Shown here: piece after piece, positions 12,589 through 20,056 of the stretch | Layout of the letters: the number at the start of each line of letters is the position of its first letter | Numbering within the stretch: position 1 is the stretch's first letter | Origin: NZQO01 sp964639255 | Lineage (GTDB): Bacteria > Bacteroidota > Bacteroidia > Flavobacteriales > Flavobacteriaceae | Reading direction: 5' to 3' | DNA length: 20,166 nt | Assembly (NCBI GenBank): GCA_964639255.1 | Contig: CAZXDP010000049.1 | Coordinates: 1-20,166 of the forward strand | The notes under the pieces: generated by a model | What the model saw: only the letters and a program-made list of their open reading frames with translations | The model's database searches: none | What the model was told of the DNA's origin: nothing | Translations under genes and position numbers: made by a program

Positions 12589-14130
12589 GTGAGCTATGAA
12601 TTATTCATAAGATCCGGTTCACAAGAAGTTGATTTTGCCCTTTTAAAAGATGGAAGACTCATCGAGTTGCACAAGGAGGAGGAGGATAACAAGTTTACCG
12701 TAGGCGATGTTTTTCTCGCCAAGATACGGAAAACGGTCCCTGGCTTGAACGCCGCCTTTGTAAACGTAGGTTACGAGAAAGATGCGTTTTTGCACTACCA
12801 CGACCTCGGCCCCAAGGTGCTTTCCCTGTTAAAATTCGTAAAACGTGTAAGCACAGGTAAACTTAGAGAGTATTCATTAAAAGATTTTCCCTTCGAAAAG
12901 GAGATTGATAAGAATGGCGGCATCAATACCGCACTCAAGAACAATCAATCTATTCTGGTACAGATCGTAAAGGAACCCATTTCCACCAAAGGACCACGCA
13001 TTAGCTCAGAGCTTTCCATAGCCGGGCGCTACATCGTGCTGGTCCCTTTTTCAGACCGCGTTTCCATTTCCCAGAAAATAGAATCGAAAGAAGAAAAAGA
13101 ACGCCTTAAACGCTTAATTATGAGCATAAGGCCCAAAGGTTTCGGTGTTATTATACGAACTGTGGCAGAGGGCAAAAAAGTAGCAGAACTGGATGGAGAT
13201 TTACAAAATCTCATGGATCGCTGGACAGCGATGTGCAAAAAGCTACGAGGGGCGCACCACCCTAGCAAGGTGCTAAGCGAGTTAGACCGTGGAGCCTCGA
13301 TTATACGAGATGTGTTCAATGACGATTTTTCAGCCATACACATCGATGACGAGACCCTCTACTTGCAAATTAAGGATTACGTGCAGCAAATTGCACCCAA
13401 AAAAGAGAATATCGTAAAGCTCTACGACTCGAAAGTTCCCATGTACGAGAAATTTGGGATCGAGCGGCAAATCAAGACCTCCTTCGGAAAAACCGTTTCC
13501 GGCAGTAAAGGCACCTATTTGGTGATTGAGCATACAGAAGCCATGCACGTTATAGACGTGAACAGCGGCAACCGTAGCAACAAGTCGAAAAACCAAGAGG
13601 ACACTGCACTGGAGGTGAACATGATCGCGGCCACCGAGGTGGCCAGACAATTACGATTACGGGATATGGGAGGTATCATAGTGGTAGATTTCATCGATAT
13701 GGGAAATGCCAACAACCGCAAAAAGCTCTACAACCATCTTCGCGACGAGATGAAGGATGATAGAGCGAAGCATAAGATACTGCCCCCCAGTAAGTTTGGA
13801 CTTATCCAAATTACACGACAACGCGTACGGCCCGAAATGAACATCAAGACCCGGGAGGAAGCCCCTGCCGGCGAAGATGGCGAAATCGAAGCGCCCATTG
13901 TCGTTGTGCAACGCATTACCGAAGAGCTAAAACGGCTCTTCAAAAAAGACTATAAGAAGATTACGTTGAACACGCATCCTTTTATAGCGGCCTTTTTGGT
14001 AAAAGGCTTCCCCTCCGTACGTACCAAATGGTTTATGGAGCATAAAAAGTGGGTTAAAATACAGCCCCGGGATGCTTACACGTACCTTGAATATCATTTC
14101 TACGATAAAGACGGAGAATTGATAAAATAA
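12589..14130 (+). CDS. rng: Ribonuclease E/G family endoribonuclease
   Basis: Protein of 513 residues. The N-terminus contains the S1-like RNA-binding domain (GDVFLAKIRKTVPGLNAAFV near 38-57; KDAFLHYHD). The catalytic DNase I-like domain follows with the metal-binding aspartates D323 in VIDVNSGNR and D367 in GIIVVDFIDM. It lacks the C-terminal scaffold of RNase E, so it is closer to RNase G in length. The CPxCxGxG Zn-link of Escherichia enzymes is absent: the region after ITRQRVRPE reads MNIKTREEAPAGEDGE and the whole protein has a single Cys. The start is GTG at 12589; the next five residues align with the N-terminus I recall for flavobacterial homologues. A strong terminator follows. Confidence 0.94.
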   Translation: MSYELFIRSGSQEVDFALLKDGRLIELHKEEEDNKFTVGDVFLAKIRKTVPGLNAAFVNVGYEKDAFLHYHDLGPKVLSLLKFVKRVSTGKLREYSLKDFPFEKEIDKNGGINTALKNNQSILVQIVKEPISTKGPRISSELSIAGRYIVLVPFSDRVSISQKIESKEEKERLKRLIMSIRPKGFGVIIRTVAEGKKVAELDGDLQNLMDRWTAMCKKLRGAHHPSKVLSELDRGASIIRDVFNDDFSAIHIDDETLYLQIKDYVQQIAPKKENIVKLYDSKVPMYEKFGIERQIKTSFGKTVSGSKGTYLVIEHTEAMHVIDVNSGNRSNKSKNQEDTALEVNMIAATEVARQLRLRDMGGIIVVDFIDMGNANNRKKLYNHLRDEMKDDRAKHKILPPSKFGLIQITRQRVRPEMNIKTREEAPAGEDGEIEAPIVVVQRITEELKRLFKKDYKKITLNTHPFIAAFLVKGFPSVRTKWFMEHKKWVKIQPRDAYTYLEYHFYDKDGELIK

Positions 14131-14135
14131 TAACC

Positions 14136-14169
14136 AACCCCTTTAACCATTTGTTGAAGGGGTTTTTTT
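14136..14169 (+). terminator. Terminator of RNase E/G
   Basis: AACCCCTTTAAC (14136-14147) pairs with GTTGAAGGGGTT (14153-14164), with one non-Watson-Crick pair and a five-base loop. The T run ends at 14169. It lies five bases past the RNase stop and about 30 bases before recX. Confidence 0.85.
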
Positions 14170-14197
14170 ATGCCAAAATTTTAGGTATTTTCCCTTC

Positions 14198-14683
14198 GTG
14201 AAAACACACAAGACCTATACCGTGGCCGAGGCTACCGCACGCCTTGAGCGCTACTGCGCCTATCAAGAGCGATGCCATAAGGAGGTGCAGCAAAAGTTGG
14301 TACAAATGCGCATGATTCCCGAGGCGGTAGACCATATCATCCATCACCTGCTTACAAATAACTATCTCAATGAAAGCCGATTTGCGCGAACCTTCGCGCG
14401 GGGAAAATTCCGTGCAAAAAAATGGGGAAGAGATCGCATTGTGCGCGAACTGAAGCTGCGGGACATTTCCAAGTACAACATACAGCTGGCACTCCAAGAA
14501 ATCTCGGAAGCCGACTACCTGCAAACCTTCGAGGAGCTTGCGGAAAAACGCCTGGGGCAACTGCAAGGGGAAACCAATCTTCAGAAAAAAAGAAAGAAGC
14601 TGGCAGATTATCTCTTGTACAGAGGGTGGGAGAGCCATTTGGTGTACGATGTTGTTTCGCGACTCATCCCTTTTTCAGATTAA
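14198..14683 (+). CDS. recX: Regulatory protein RecX
   Basis: Protein of 161 residues built of three-helix repeats. ARLERYCAYQERCHKEV near residues 14-30, LLTNNYLNESRFARTFARGKF near 51-71 and WGRDRIVRELKLRDIS near 76-91 are the RecX signature segments. RecX binds RecA and restrains its filament growth. recA is not in the window. No in-frame ATG exists between the upstream terminator and the homologous region, so GTG at 14198 is the best start. The gene is convergent with the cupin gene and their stop codons overlap. Confidence 0.9.
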   Translation: MKTHKTYTVAEATARLERYCAYQERCHKEVQQKLVQMRMIPEAVDHIIHHLLTNNYLNESRFARTFARGKFRAKKWGRDRIVRELKLRDISKYNIQLALQEISEADYLQTFEELAEKRLGQLQGETNLQKKRKKLADYLLYRGWESHLVYDVVSRLIPFSD

Positions 14684-15552
14684 TTGGAAGAGCCCATCTT
14701 TAATTCGGCGTGGGTGCGCTGTATGGCTCTTTCATTCTTCCAATCGATCCATTCTTGACCTTTTAGCCTCCGCATCAAGTTGTCGAAATGCCGCATTACA
14801 ACCACATTATATACTGCCTTCGCCAAATTTTTCGGGTTGCGGGCCAGTGCCCTAAGACTCATGGAAAATCCTGGGGTCAGGTACCGCATATAATGCCAAT
14901 ACCCCTCGGGCATATACAGCACGTGGCCATGCTCCAAATGGCCTACAAAACCCTTGGCCTTTTTGAGGGCAGGCCATTTTTCGTAATCGGGATCATTGAA
15001 ATCGATGTCTTCGCGTACAATGAGCGAATGCGGTATTTTGTACAGGTACTCGTTCTGCGACTGGTCGAATAAGATCACTTTCTTTTTTCCGTGGAAATGG
15101 AAATGGAATATGTTCGCCAAATCGATATCGTAGTGCATAAAGGTATAACTGTCCTTTCCGCCAAAAAACAACATTGGCAGTCCTTTCAGTAAGCGAAGAC
15201 CAAAGTCGGGCCAACGGTAATCATCCTGCAATTGGGGCACCTCCTTCAAAATGTTCCAAAGGAAGATACGATACTTGGTAGGCTCTTTCTTCAGCAGCTC
15301 AACATATTCGGCCATCTTCATTTTGGCGTGCGGCTCGTTGAATCCATCTTCGTGACTTACGGGCCTATTGTCGTAAAGCGGTACCGTTTTATCGCCAGCC
15401 ATCTTGGCCATATAGTCGAGATCCCATTTTTTAAAAGCGGGCCAGTTTTCTATGAACCGCTCGATTATGACCGGCTTTTGAGGTTTGAAGTACTTTTCCA
15501 GAAAGTCCTTTTTCGTAATGGTGTCTACCCTATCTATTTCCTGTAGCTGCAT
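14680..15552 (-). CDS. Cupin-like / JmjC-type Fe(II)-2-oxoglutarate dioxygenase
   Basis: Protein of 290 residues of the cupin_8/JmjC family. The N-terminal FLEKYFKPQKPVIIERFIENWPAFKKW segment is typical. A facial triad appears as H140-x-D142 in FMHYDIDLANIF and the distal H220 in MPEGYWHYMRY, with K158 a possible 2-oxoglutarate contact. Members hydroxylate proteins, such as ribosomal proteins, or small molecules; the target here is unknown. ATG at 15552 lies 60 bases from the bioB stop, so co-transcription is possible. Its TAA shares bases with the recX stop. No terminator is visible between them. Confidence 0.85.
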   Translation of the reverse strand: MQLQEIDRVDTITKKDFLEKYFKPQKPVIIERFIENWPAFKKWDLDYMAKMAGDKTVPLYDNRPVSHEDGFNEPHAKMKMAEYVELLKKEPTKYRIFLWNILKEVPQLQDDYRWPDFGLRLLKGLPMLFFGGKDSYTFMHYDIDLANIFHFHFHGKKKVILFDQSQNEYLYKIPHSLIVREDIDFNDPDYEKWPALKKAKGFVGHLEHGHVLYMPEGYWHYMRYLTPGFSMSLRALARNPKNLAKAVYNVVVMRHFDNLMRRLKGQEWIDWKNERAIQRTHAELKMGSSN

Positions 15553-15569
15553 ACCTTAGCTGAATAGTT

Positions 15570-15577
15570 CAAAATTA
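15570..15577 (-). promoter_or_regulatory. Candidate -7 element of the cupin gene
   Basis: On the minus strand TAATTTTG fits TAnnTTTG, 17 bases before the ATG at 15552. No well-spaced TTG is seen, and read-through from bioB is an alternative. Confidence 0.3.
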
Positions 15578-15612
15578 CGAAACCTGGCCTAAACATTTTC
15601 TTAAAGTACGGT

Positions 15613-16710
15613 TTACTTTGAAGCGGGCCGTGTCTTGGCCTTAGCCTCTTCGTTACGCGCTATGGTATGCCCCGGCCTCGTCCACTTTGGTTTTTCACCT
15701 TGGGCTTGATAGGCAGAGTATTGCGCCTCTACGGTTTCGGGCTGGGCCTTTTTTACGAAGGGTTTCATAGGTTGTAGGCCTAACAACTGAAACATTTCCA
15801 TATCTTCGTTCACATCTGGATTGGGCGTGGTTAAGAGCTTGTCGCCGGCAAAGATGCTATTGGCCCCCGCAAAAAAGCACATGGCTTGCCCCTCGCGGCT
15901 CATTTCGGTGCGACCTGCAGATAGACGCACCTGTGTTTGCGGCATCACAATGCGGGTGGTGGCCACCATGCGAACCATCTCCCAGATCGATACTGGCGGT
16001 ACATCTTCCAAGGGCGTACCTTCTACGGCCACTAAAGCGTTGATGGGCACGCTTTCGGGCTGCGGATTCAAGGAAGCGAGCGCAACGAGCATGCCGGCGC
16101 GGTCCTCGAGCTTTTCGCCCATTCCTATGATGCCGCCGCTGCATACGGTCACGTTTGTTTTGCGAACGTTGCCAATGGTATCCAAACGGTCTTGGTAGGC
16201 TCGGGTAGAGATAACATCTTTGTAATAATCTTCGGAAGTGTCCAGATTGTGATTATAAGCGTAGAGTCCAGCCTCTGCCAAGCGTTTGGCCTGGTTTTCG
16301 GTGATCATCCCCAAGGTGCAGCAAACCTCCATATCGAGTTTGTTGATGGTACGAACCATTTCCAGCACTTGGTCAAATTCTGCGCCATCCTTCACGTTTC
16401 GCCACGCCGCCCCCATGCACACGCGCGAACTGCCAGAGGCCTTTGCCCGAAGCGCTTGGGCCTTTACCTGTTGTACGCTCATTAAATCGTTACCCTCTAT
16501 GTCGGTATGGTAGCGCGCCGCCTGCGGACAGTAGCCGCAATCTTCGGGACAACCCCCCGTTTTAATGGACAGCAGCATTGAAACCTGTACTTGGTTAGGA
16601 TTGTGGTATTGCCGGTGTACGGTTGCCGCCTCATAGAGCAGCTCCATAAGCGGTTTGTTGTAGATGTTCAAAATTTCTTCCTTAGTCCAAGTATGCTTGA
16701 TGCTATCCAT
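15613..16710 (-). CDS. bioB: Biotin synthase BioB
   Basis: Protein of 365 residues and a radical SAM enzyme. The C54-x3-C58-x2-C61 cluster ligands appear in GGCPEDCGYCPQ. The [2Fe-2S] ligand candidates are C98 (SRVCMGAAW), C130 and C190 (VTVCSGGIIGMGE), with the arginine in VRLSAGR near 262-267. It inserts sulfur into dethiobiotin to make biotin. The protein is slightly longer than the 346-residue Escherichia enzyme because of a polar C-terminal tail (about 320-365). It is the last biotin gene of the cluster, separated from the KAS gene by 170 nt that contain its own promoter-like signals. Confidence 0.96.
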   Translation of the reverse strand: MDSIKHTWTKEEILNIYNKPLMELLYEAATVHRQYHNPNQVQVSMLLSIKTGGCPEDCGYCPQAARYHTDIEGNDLMSVQQVKAQALRAKASGSSRVCMGAAWRNVKDGAEFDQVLEMVRTINKLDMEVCCTLGMITENQAKRLAEAGLYAYNHNLDTSEDYYKDVISTRAYQDRLDTIGNVRKTNVTVCSGGIIGMGEKLEDRAGMLVALASLNPQPESVPINALVAVEGTPLEDVPPVSIWEMVRMVATTRIVMPQTQVRLSAGRTEMSREGQAMCFFAGANSIFAGDKLLTTPNPDVNEDMEMFQLLGLQPMKPFVKKAQPETVEAQYSAYQAQGEKPKWTRPGHTIARNEEAKAKTRPASK

Positions 16711-16744
16711 AGTGGTTTTTTAGTTGAAAAAAATCTAGGCGATG

Positions 16745-16767
16745 GGTTCTGTTAATTTCAGAGAACC
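16745..16767. promoter_or_regulatory. Inverted repeat GGTTCT-N11-AGAACC next to the bioB -7 element
   Basis: GGTTCT (16745-16750) and AGAACC (16762-16767) are perfect inverted 6-mers. The right arm shares its last base with the -7 box, so the repeat covers the expected transcription start. It may be a biotin-responsive operator or a leader hairpin. Confidence 0.35.
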
Positions 16768-16774
16768 AAAAATA
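16767..16774 (-). promoter_or_regulatory. Candidate -7 element of the bioB promoter
   Basis: On the minus strand TATTTTTG matches TAnnTTTG exactly, about 57 bases before the bioB ATG. The nearest TTG is only 13 bases upstream, shorter than usual. Confidence 0.45.
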
Positions 16775-16880
16775 GGGAAAAAACGAACAACCGATGGCCG
16801 ATTACTTTGTTTGATTGTGTCTCTCTTGAATGGGCGCAACTACACCCATCGAATATCTTCAGAAAAAACTCACATCTTTC

Positions 16881-18062
16881 CTAAAAACTGTTCGAAAGCA
16901 CGACACTCACTGCATTCCCCCCAAAGCCTACGGCATTTACCATAATTGAGCATATCTGTTCTGGTAAATGGTGTGAATTGCCATAGAAGGGATTTTCAAT
17001 GAATTTATTGTGTTTCAGCATAAGCACCGCCATTTCCACACTTAGCATCCCTGAGGCCGCAAACGTATGCCCGATAAGCCATTTGTTGGAGGTAAGCAGT
17101 GGCAATTGCCTACCAAAAACAGCATCGATTGCCTTTTTTTCCGAAAGATCGCCCTGTACCGTTCCAGGAGCGTGCATTATAACGGCATCTACGGTATCCA
17201 GTTGAGCGCTTTCCAACGCAGCTGTCATTGCCTTTTGAAGACAATCGCCCTGTTCTGAAATGGAGGTGCCGTGGGTCAATGGTTCCGTACCAAGGCCATA
17301 GCCCAAGACCACGGCTTTGGTGCGGTTGGAAATACCCCGCTCCAATACTGCGATAGAGGCCGCCTCGCCAAGCACCATAGCATTGTGCTTCTTTTGAAAG
17401 CGCATGGATTCGCAACAGAACATATTTTCAGACTGGGTGTATAATTTAAGCGCCTGCATCTGGGCGACGGTAAATGGTGTGAGCGCTGCTTCGCTTCCAC
17501 CCACGATAAATCCATCGGCCATATGCGACCGCAACCATGCCACGCCATTCAACAAGGCGTGCAATGAAGTACTACAGGTTACGGAATGCTCCATTTGAAA
17601 GCCCTCTGCTCCAAGTTCCTGGCTCACCCACGAGGAGATATTTCCCAAGGTGGTAGTGGGAGAGGCGAAAGGTGATAATGGCTCACCCTTAACGAATTGG
17701 CCGTGATAGCGCTCGAAGGAGGCGGTTGCGCCCCTGGAGGAACCAATATTGATCCCAACCGCACCGTTTGGGGCCATCCCAGTAGCATCAACTGCTTTCT
17801 TGGAAGCCAATACGGCCATGCTCACAGAGCGATCTAATTTGGCATATTGGGGTCGTTCCTGCAAAAACTGTTCTAGTTCCCTTTGGGCGGTTTCTCCCAA
17901 GGGCGCCACCCAAAGCGGCTGTCCATCGAAAGCATGCTTTTTGAACAATGGCCTACCAGAAAGGCAATGCTGCCACATTTCGGAGGGTGTAGCTCCAAAA
18001 GGCGATAGGGAAGCAATACCAGTTATGGATATGGGATGTTGCAAAATTGAATTATTTGCCAC
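16881..18062 (-). CDS. Beta-ketoacyl synthase (KAS I/II-like) in the biotin cluster
   Basis: Protein of up to 393 residues with a complete KAS fold: ITGIASLSPFG at 13-23, nucleophile C163 in VTCSTSLHALLNG, H297 in MHAPGTVQGD and H332 in NKWLIGHTFAASG. This Cys-His-His set is typical of decarboxylating condensation with malonyl-ACP. The gene lies between bioB and the SET/bioA/bioD genes, so a role in building the pimeloyl chain of biotin is the favoured inference. A lipid or pigment role, as in other KAS clusters, is possible. The listed start is GTG at 18062. A TATTTTTG box overlaps it, so a later start such as TTG at 18044 may be correct. Confidence 0.9.
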   Translation of the reverse strand: MANNSILQHPISITGIASLSPFGATPSEMWQHCLSGRPLFKKHAFDGQPLWVAPLGETAQRELEQFLQERPQYAKLDRSVSMAVLASKKAVDATGMAPNGAVGINIGSSRGATASFERYHGQFVKGEPLSPFASPTTTLGNISSWVSQELGAEGFQMEHSVTCSTSLHALLNGVAWLRSHMADGFIVGGSEAALTPFTVAQMQALKLYTQSENMFCCESMRFQKKHNAMVLGEAASIAVLERGISNRTKAVVLGYGLGTEPLTHGTSISEQGDCLQKAMTAALESAQLDTVDAVIMHAPGTVQGDLSEKKAIDAVFGRQLPLLTSNKWLIGHTFAASGMLSVEMAVLMLKHNKFIENPFYGNSHHLPEQICSIMVNAVGFGGNAVSVVLSNSF

Positions 18063-18069
18063 AAAAATA
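18062..18069 (-). promoter_or_regulatory. Candidate -7 element overlapping the KAS start
   Basis: On the minus strand TATTTTTG (exact consensus) with a TTG 23 bases upstream (18095-18093). Transcription would begin inside the first codons of the longest KAS frame. Confidence 0.4.
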
Positions 18070-18125
18070 CGTGACGGCGATGGGAACTAGACCAAATCGT
18101 GATTATAATTTTTGGTATTCGTTTC

Positions 18126-18713
18126 CTAAGACCCGCTAAAATAAAGCGATTTGATTGAAACCATGGGTTCGTCCCCTTTTGAAATGCGCTTAACACGTGC
18201 CTGGGTTTCGGTATCTAACCAGCGTAACATGGGTTGCTCTACGGAGGTGAGCTGCAAAAACGCCGCTCGCAGGAGGGCATCCCACTGCTCGTGGAAATTC
18301 AAGAGATCGTCTGGGTATACCCGCGTACGCTCGGTTCCCTCATCTTCAGCATCGAAGGCCTCGGTAACGTTCAAATAACCATAGTCGTCGGTAAGCTCCT
18401 CACCCACCTCGATATCGCGAACCGCGATCTCAAAATCGTACGCCGTACTAATGCAATTGGATGTAAAACTGTGATTCACATATTTCGAGATATCCCAGCA
18501 CAGCACAAAATTTCCTTGATTGTTCCTGAAGGTATATTTATCGATCATTGCTTGGGCAAGCGGTTTCATAGCGGCCACCTGCGATGGAGTGTAAACCTGG
18601 TCCAGCTCGTCCTGTACCCAGGTAATGGTGCCCTTAGGGATACGTTTTGTAGCAATTACGCCGTACCCAATGGATGGGCTTATAAATTTTATTTCGGTGT
18701 GCGGATGCATCAT
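18126..18713 (-). CDS. SET domain-containing protein (predicted protein-lysine methyltransferase)
   Basis: Protein of 195 residues. The SET hallmarks appear in order: GYGVIATKRIPKGTITW near 17-33, the DISKYVNHSFTSNC segment near 74-87 (the NHS of the NHSC-type motif), and VGEELTDDYGY near 102-112. SET enzymes use S-adenosylmethionine to methylate lysine in proteins. No SET-associated zinc cysteines (post-SET) are seen. The C-terminal third (about 130-195) is helical and unassigned. It sits between the KAS gene (63 nt downstream) and bioA (68 nt upstream), all on the same strand. The substrate is unknown. Start at MMHPHTEIKF, ATG at 18713 or 18710. Confidence 0.85.
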   Translation of the reverse strand: MMHPHTEIKFISPSIGYGVIATKRIPKGTITWVQDELDQVYTPSQVAAMKPLAQAMIDKYTFRNNQGNFVLCWDISKYVNHSFTSNCISTAYDFEIAVRDIEVGEELTDDYGYLNVTEAFDAEDEGTERTRVYPDDLLNFHEQWDALLRAAFLQLTSVEQPMLRWLDTETQARVKRISKGDEPMVSIKSLYFSGS

Positions 18714-18781
18714 ATTTTTAAAAGGTATTTAAACGAAAGTAAGAAATAAACCATTAGGTGCTTCTTCCTACCGAAAAATGT

Positions 18782-20044
18782 TTAAAAAACATCCAGTGAC
18801 TCCCGCAGTGTTACATAGAGACCATCCAATTGCTCGTTGGTGGTAATAAAGGGTGGTACTATATAAATAGTATTGCCCAAGGGCCGCAGGAAAACTCCCT
18901 TTTCCATAAAGAATTGGAACAACTGGTTGCGCAGGCTCCCATAACGTTCCATGGGTAAATAGAGGTCTATCGCCAAGATAACCCCCAAATACCGAACATT
19001 GGCAACCTTGGGATGCGCTTCCACGCTTTTGACGAACTGTGCGTGACGCTTAGAAATACGCTGTATGTTATCCTGCATCGTTTCTGAAAGCAGCAATTCG
19101 ATTCCCGCGATAGCCGCGGCACACCCCAACGGATTTGCACTATACGTGTGGGCATGGAAAAAGCCCTTGTGAATTTCGGTATCCAAAAACGCGTCGTATA
19201 TGTGTTGGGCACAACTGGTAATGCCCATAGCCAACATGCCCGCCGTAAGGGATTTACTTAGGCAAATAATATCCGGCTGCTCACTACAAAACTGGGAAGC
19301 AAACAGCTTACCGGTTTTCCCGAACCCCGTCATTACCTCATCGGCGATGCAAAGTACGCCGTTTGCCTTGCATTCCTGTAGTAGCGCATCGAGCGCGGTA
19401 GCGTCGTGAAATTTCATTCCTGCCGCCCCTTGCACCAACGGCTCGTAAATAAAAGCCGCACAGGGATGCTCTCGTATCGCTCGTTGCAATTGCGACAACG
19501 ATTCTTCGCTTCCCTTTTTTGGTATTCGTATACGAATCACCTTTAGAAAGTGGTCCTCAAAGGGACCGTTGTATACCGACAGACCCGAAACGCTCATCGC
19601 ACCAAAGGTGTCGCCGTGAAATCCGTCTTCAAGGGCAATGAGCACATTGCGCTTTTTCCCCTTATTTTCATGGTATTGAAGCGCCATTTTAATAGCAGCC
19701 TCTACCGCAGTTGAGCCGTTATCGTTGAAAAATATTTTCTTTTGGCCGCTGGGCAGTATTTCCAATAGCCGTTCTGACAGTTGGACGGCCGGCTGGTGGG
19801 TAAAGCCCGTAAATACAACTTGGTCTAACTGCTGCATTTGTTGGTGTACAGCATTTATGATATGGTCATTGCAATGACCGTACATAGCGGTATACCAAGA
19901 GCTAATGGCGTCTATGTACGTTCGGCCGTTCTCGTCCCAGAGTAACACACCCTTGGCTTTTACAATGGCAATGGGCGCATCGGCAGTTTGGTGCTGGGTT
20001 AAGGGATGCCAAATATACTGTTGGTCTTTTTCTGAAAGTGTCAT
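18782..20044 (-). CDS. bioA: Adenosylmethionine-8-amino-7-oxononanoate aminotransferase BioA
   Basis: Protein of 420 residues in class III PLP aminotransferases. IWHPLTQHQ near 11-19, SSWYTAMYGH near 48-57, FNDNGSTAVEAAIKMALQYH near 106-125, DEVMTGFGKTG near 235-245 and the PLP lysine K264 in CLSKSLTAGM are diagnostic. D235 is the pyridine-nitrogen partner. It converts 7-keto-8-aminopelargonate to 7,8-diaminopelargonate with SAM as amino donor. It starts 12 bases after the stop of the upstream gene, probably bioD, forming the bioD-bioA step pair. Confidence 0.95.
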   Translation of the reverse strand: MTLSEKDQQYIWHPLTQHQTADAPIAIVKAKGVLLWDENGRTYIDAISSWYTAMYGHCNDHIINAVHQQMQQLDQVVFTGFTHQPAVQLSERLLEILPSGQKKIFFNDNGSTAVEAAIKMALQYHENKGKKRNVLIALEDGFHGDTFGAMSVSGLSVYNGPFEDHFLKVIRIRIPKKGSEESLSQLQRAIREHPCAAFIYEPLVQGAAGMKFHDATALDALLQECKANGVLCIADEVMTGFGKTGKLFASQFCSEQPDIICLSKSLTAGMLAMGITSCAQHIYDAFLDTEIHKGFFHAHTYSANPLGCAAAIAGIELLLSETMQDNIQRISKRHAQFVKSVEAHPKVANVRYLGVILAIDLYLPMERYGSLRNQLFQFFMEKGVFLRPLGNTIYIVPPFITTNEQLDGLYVTLRESLDVF

Positions 20045-20056
20045 GGATTGTCTTTA

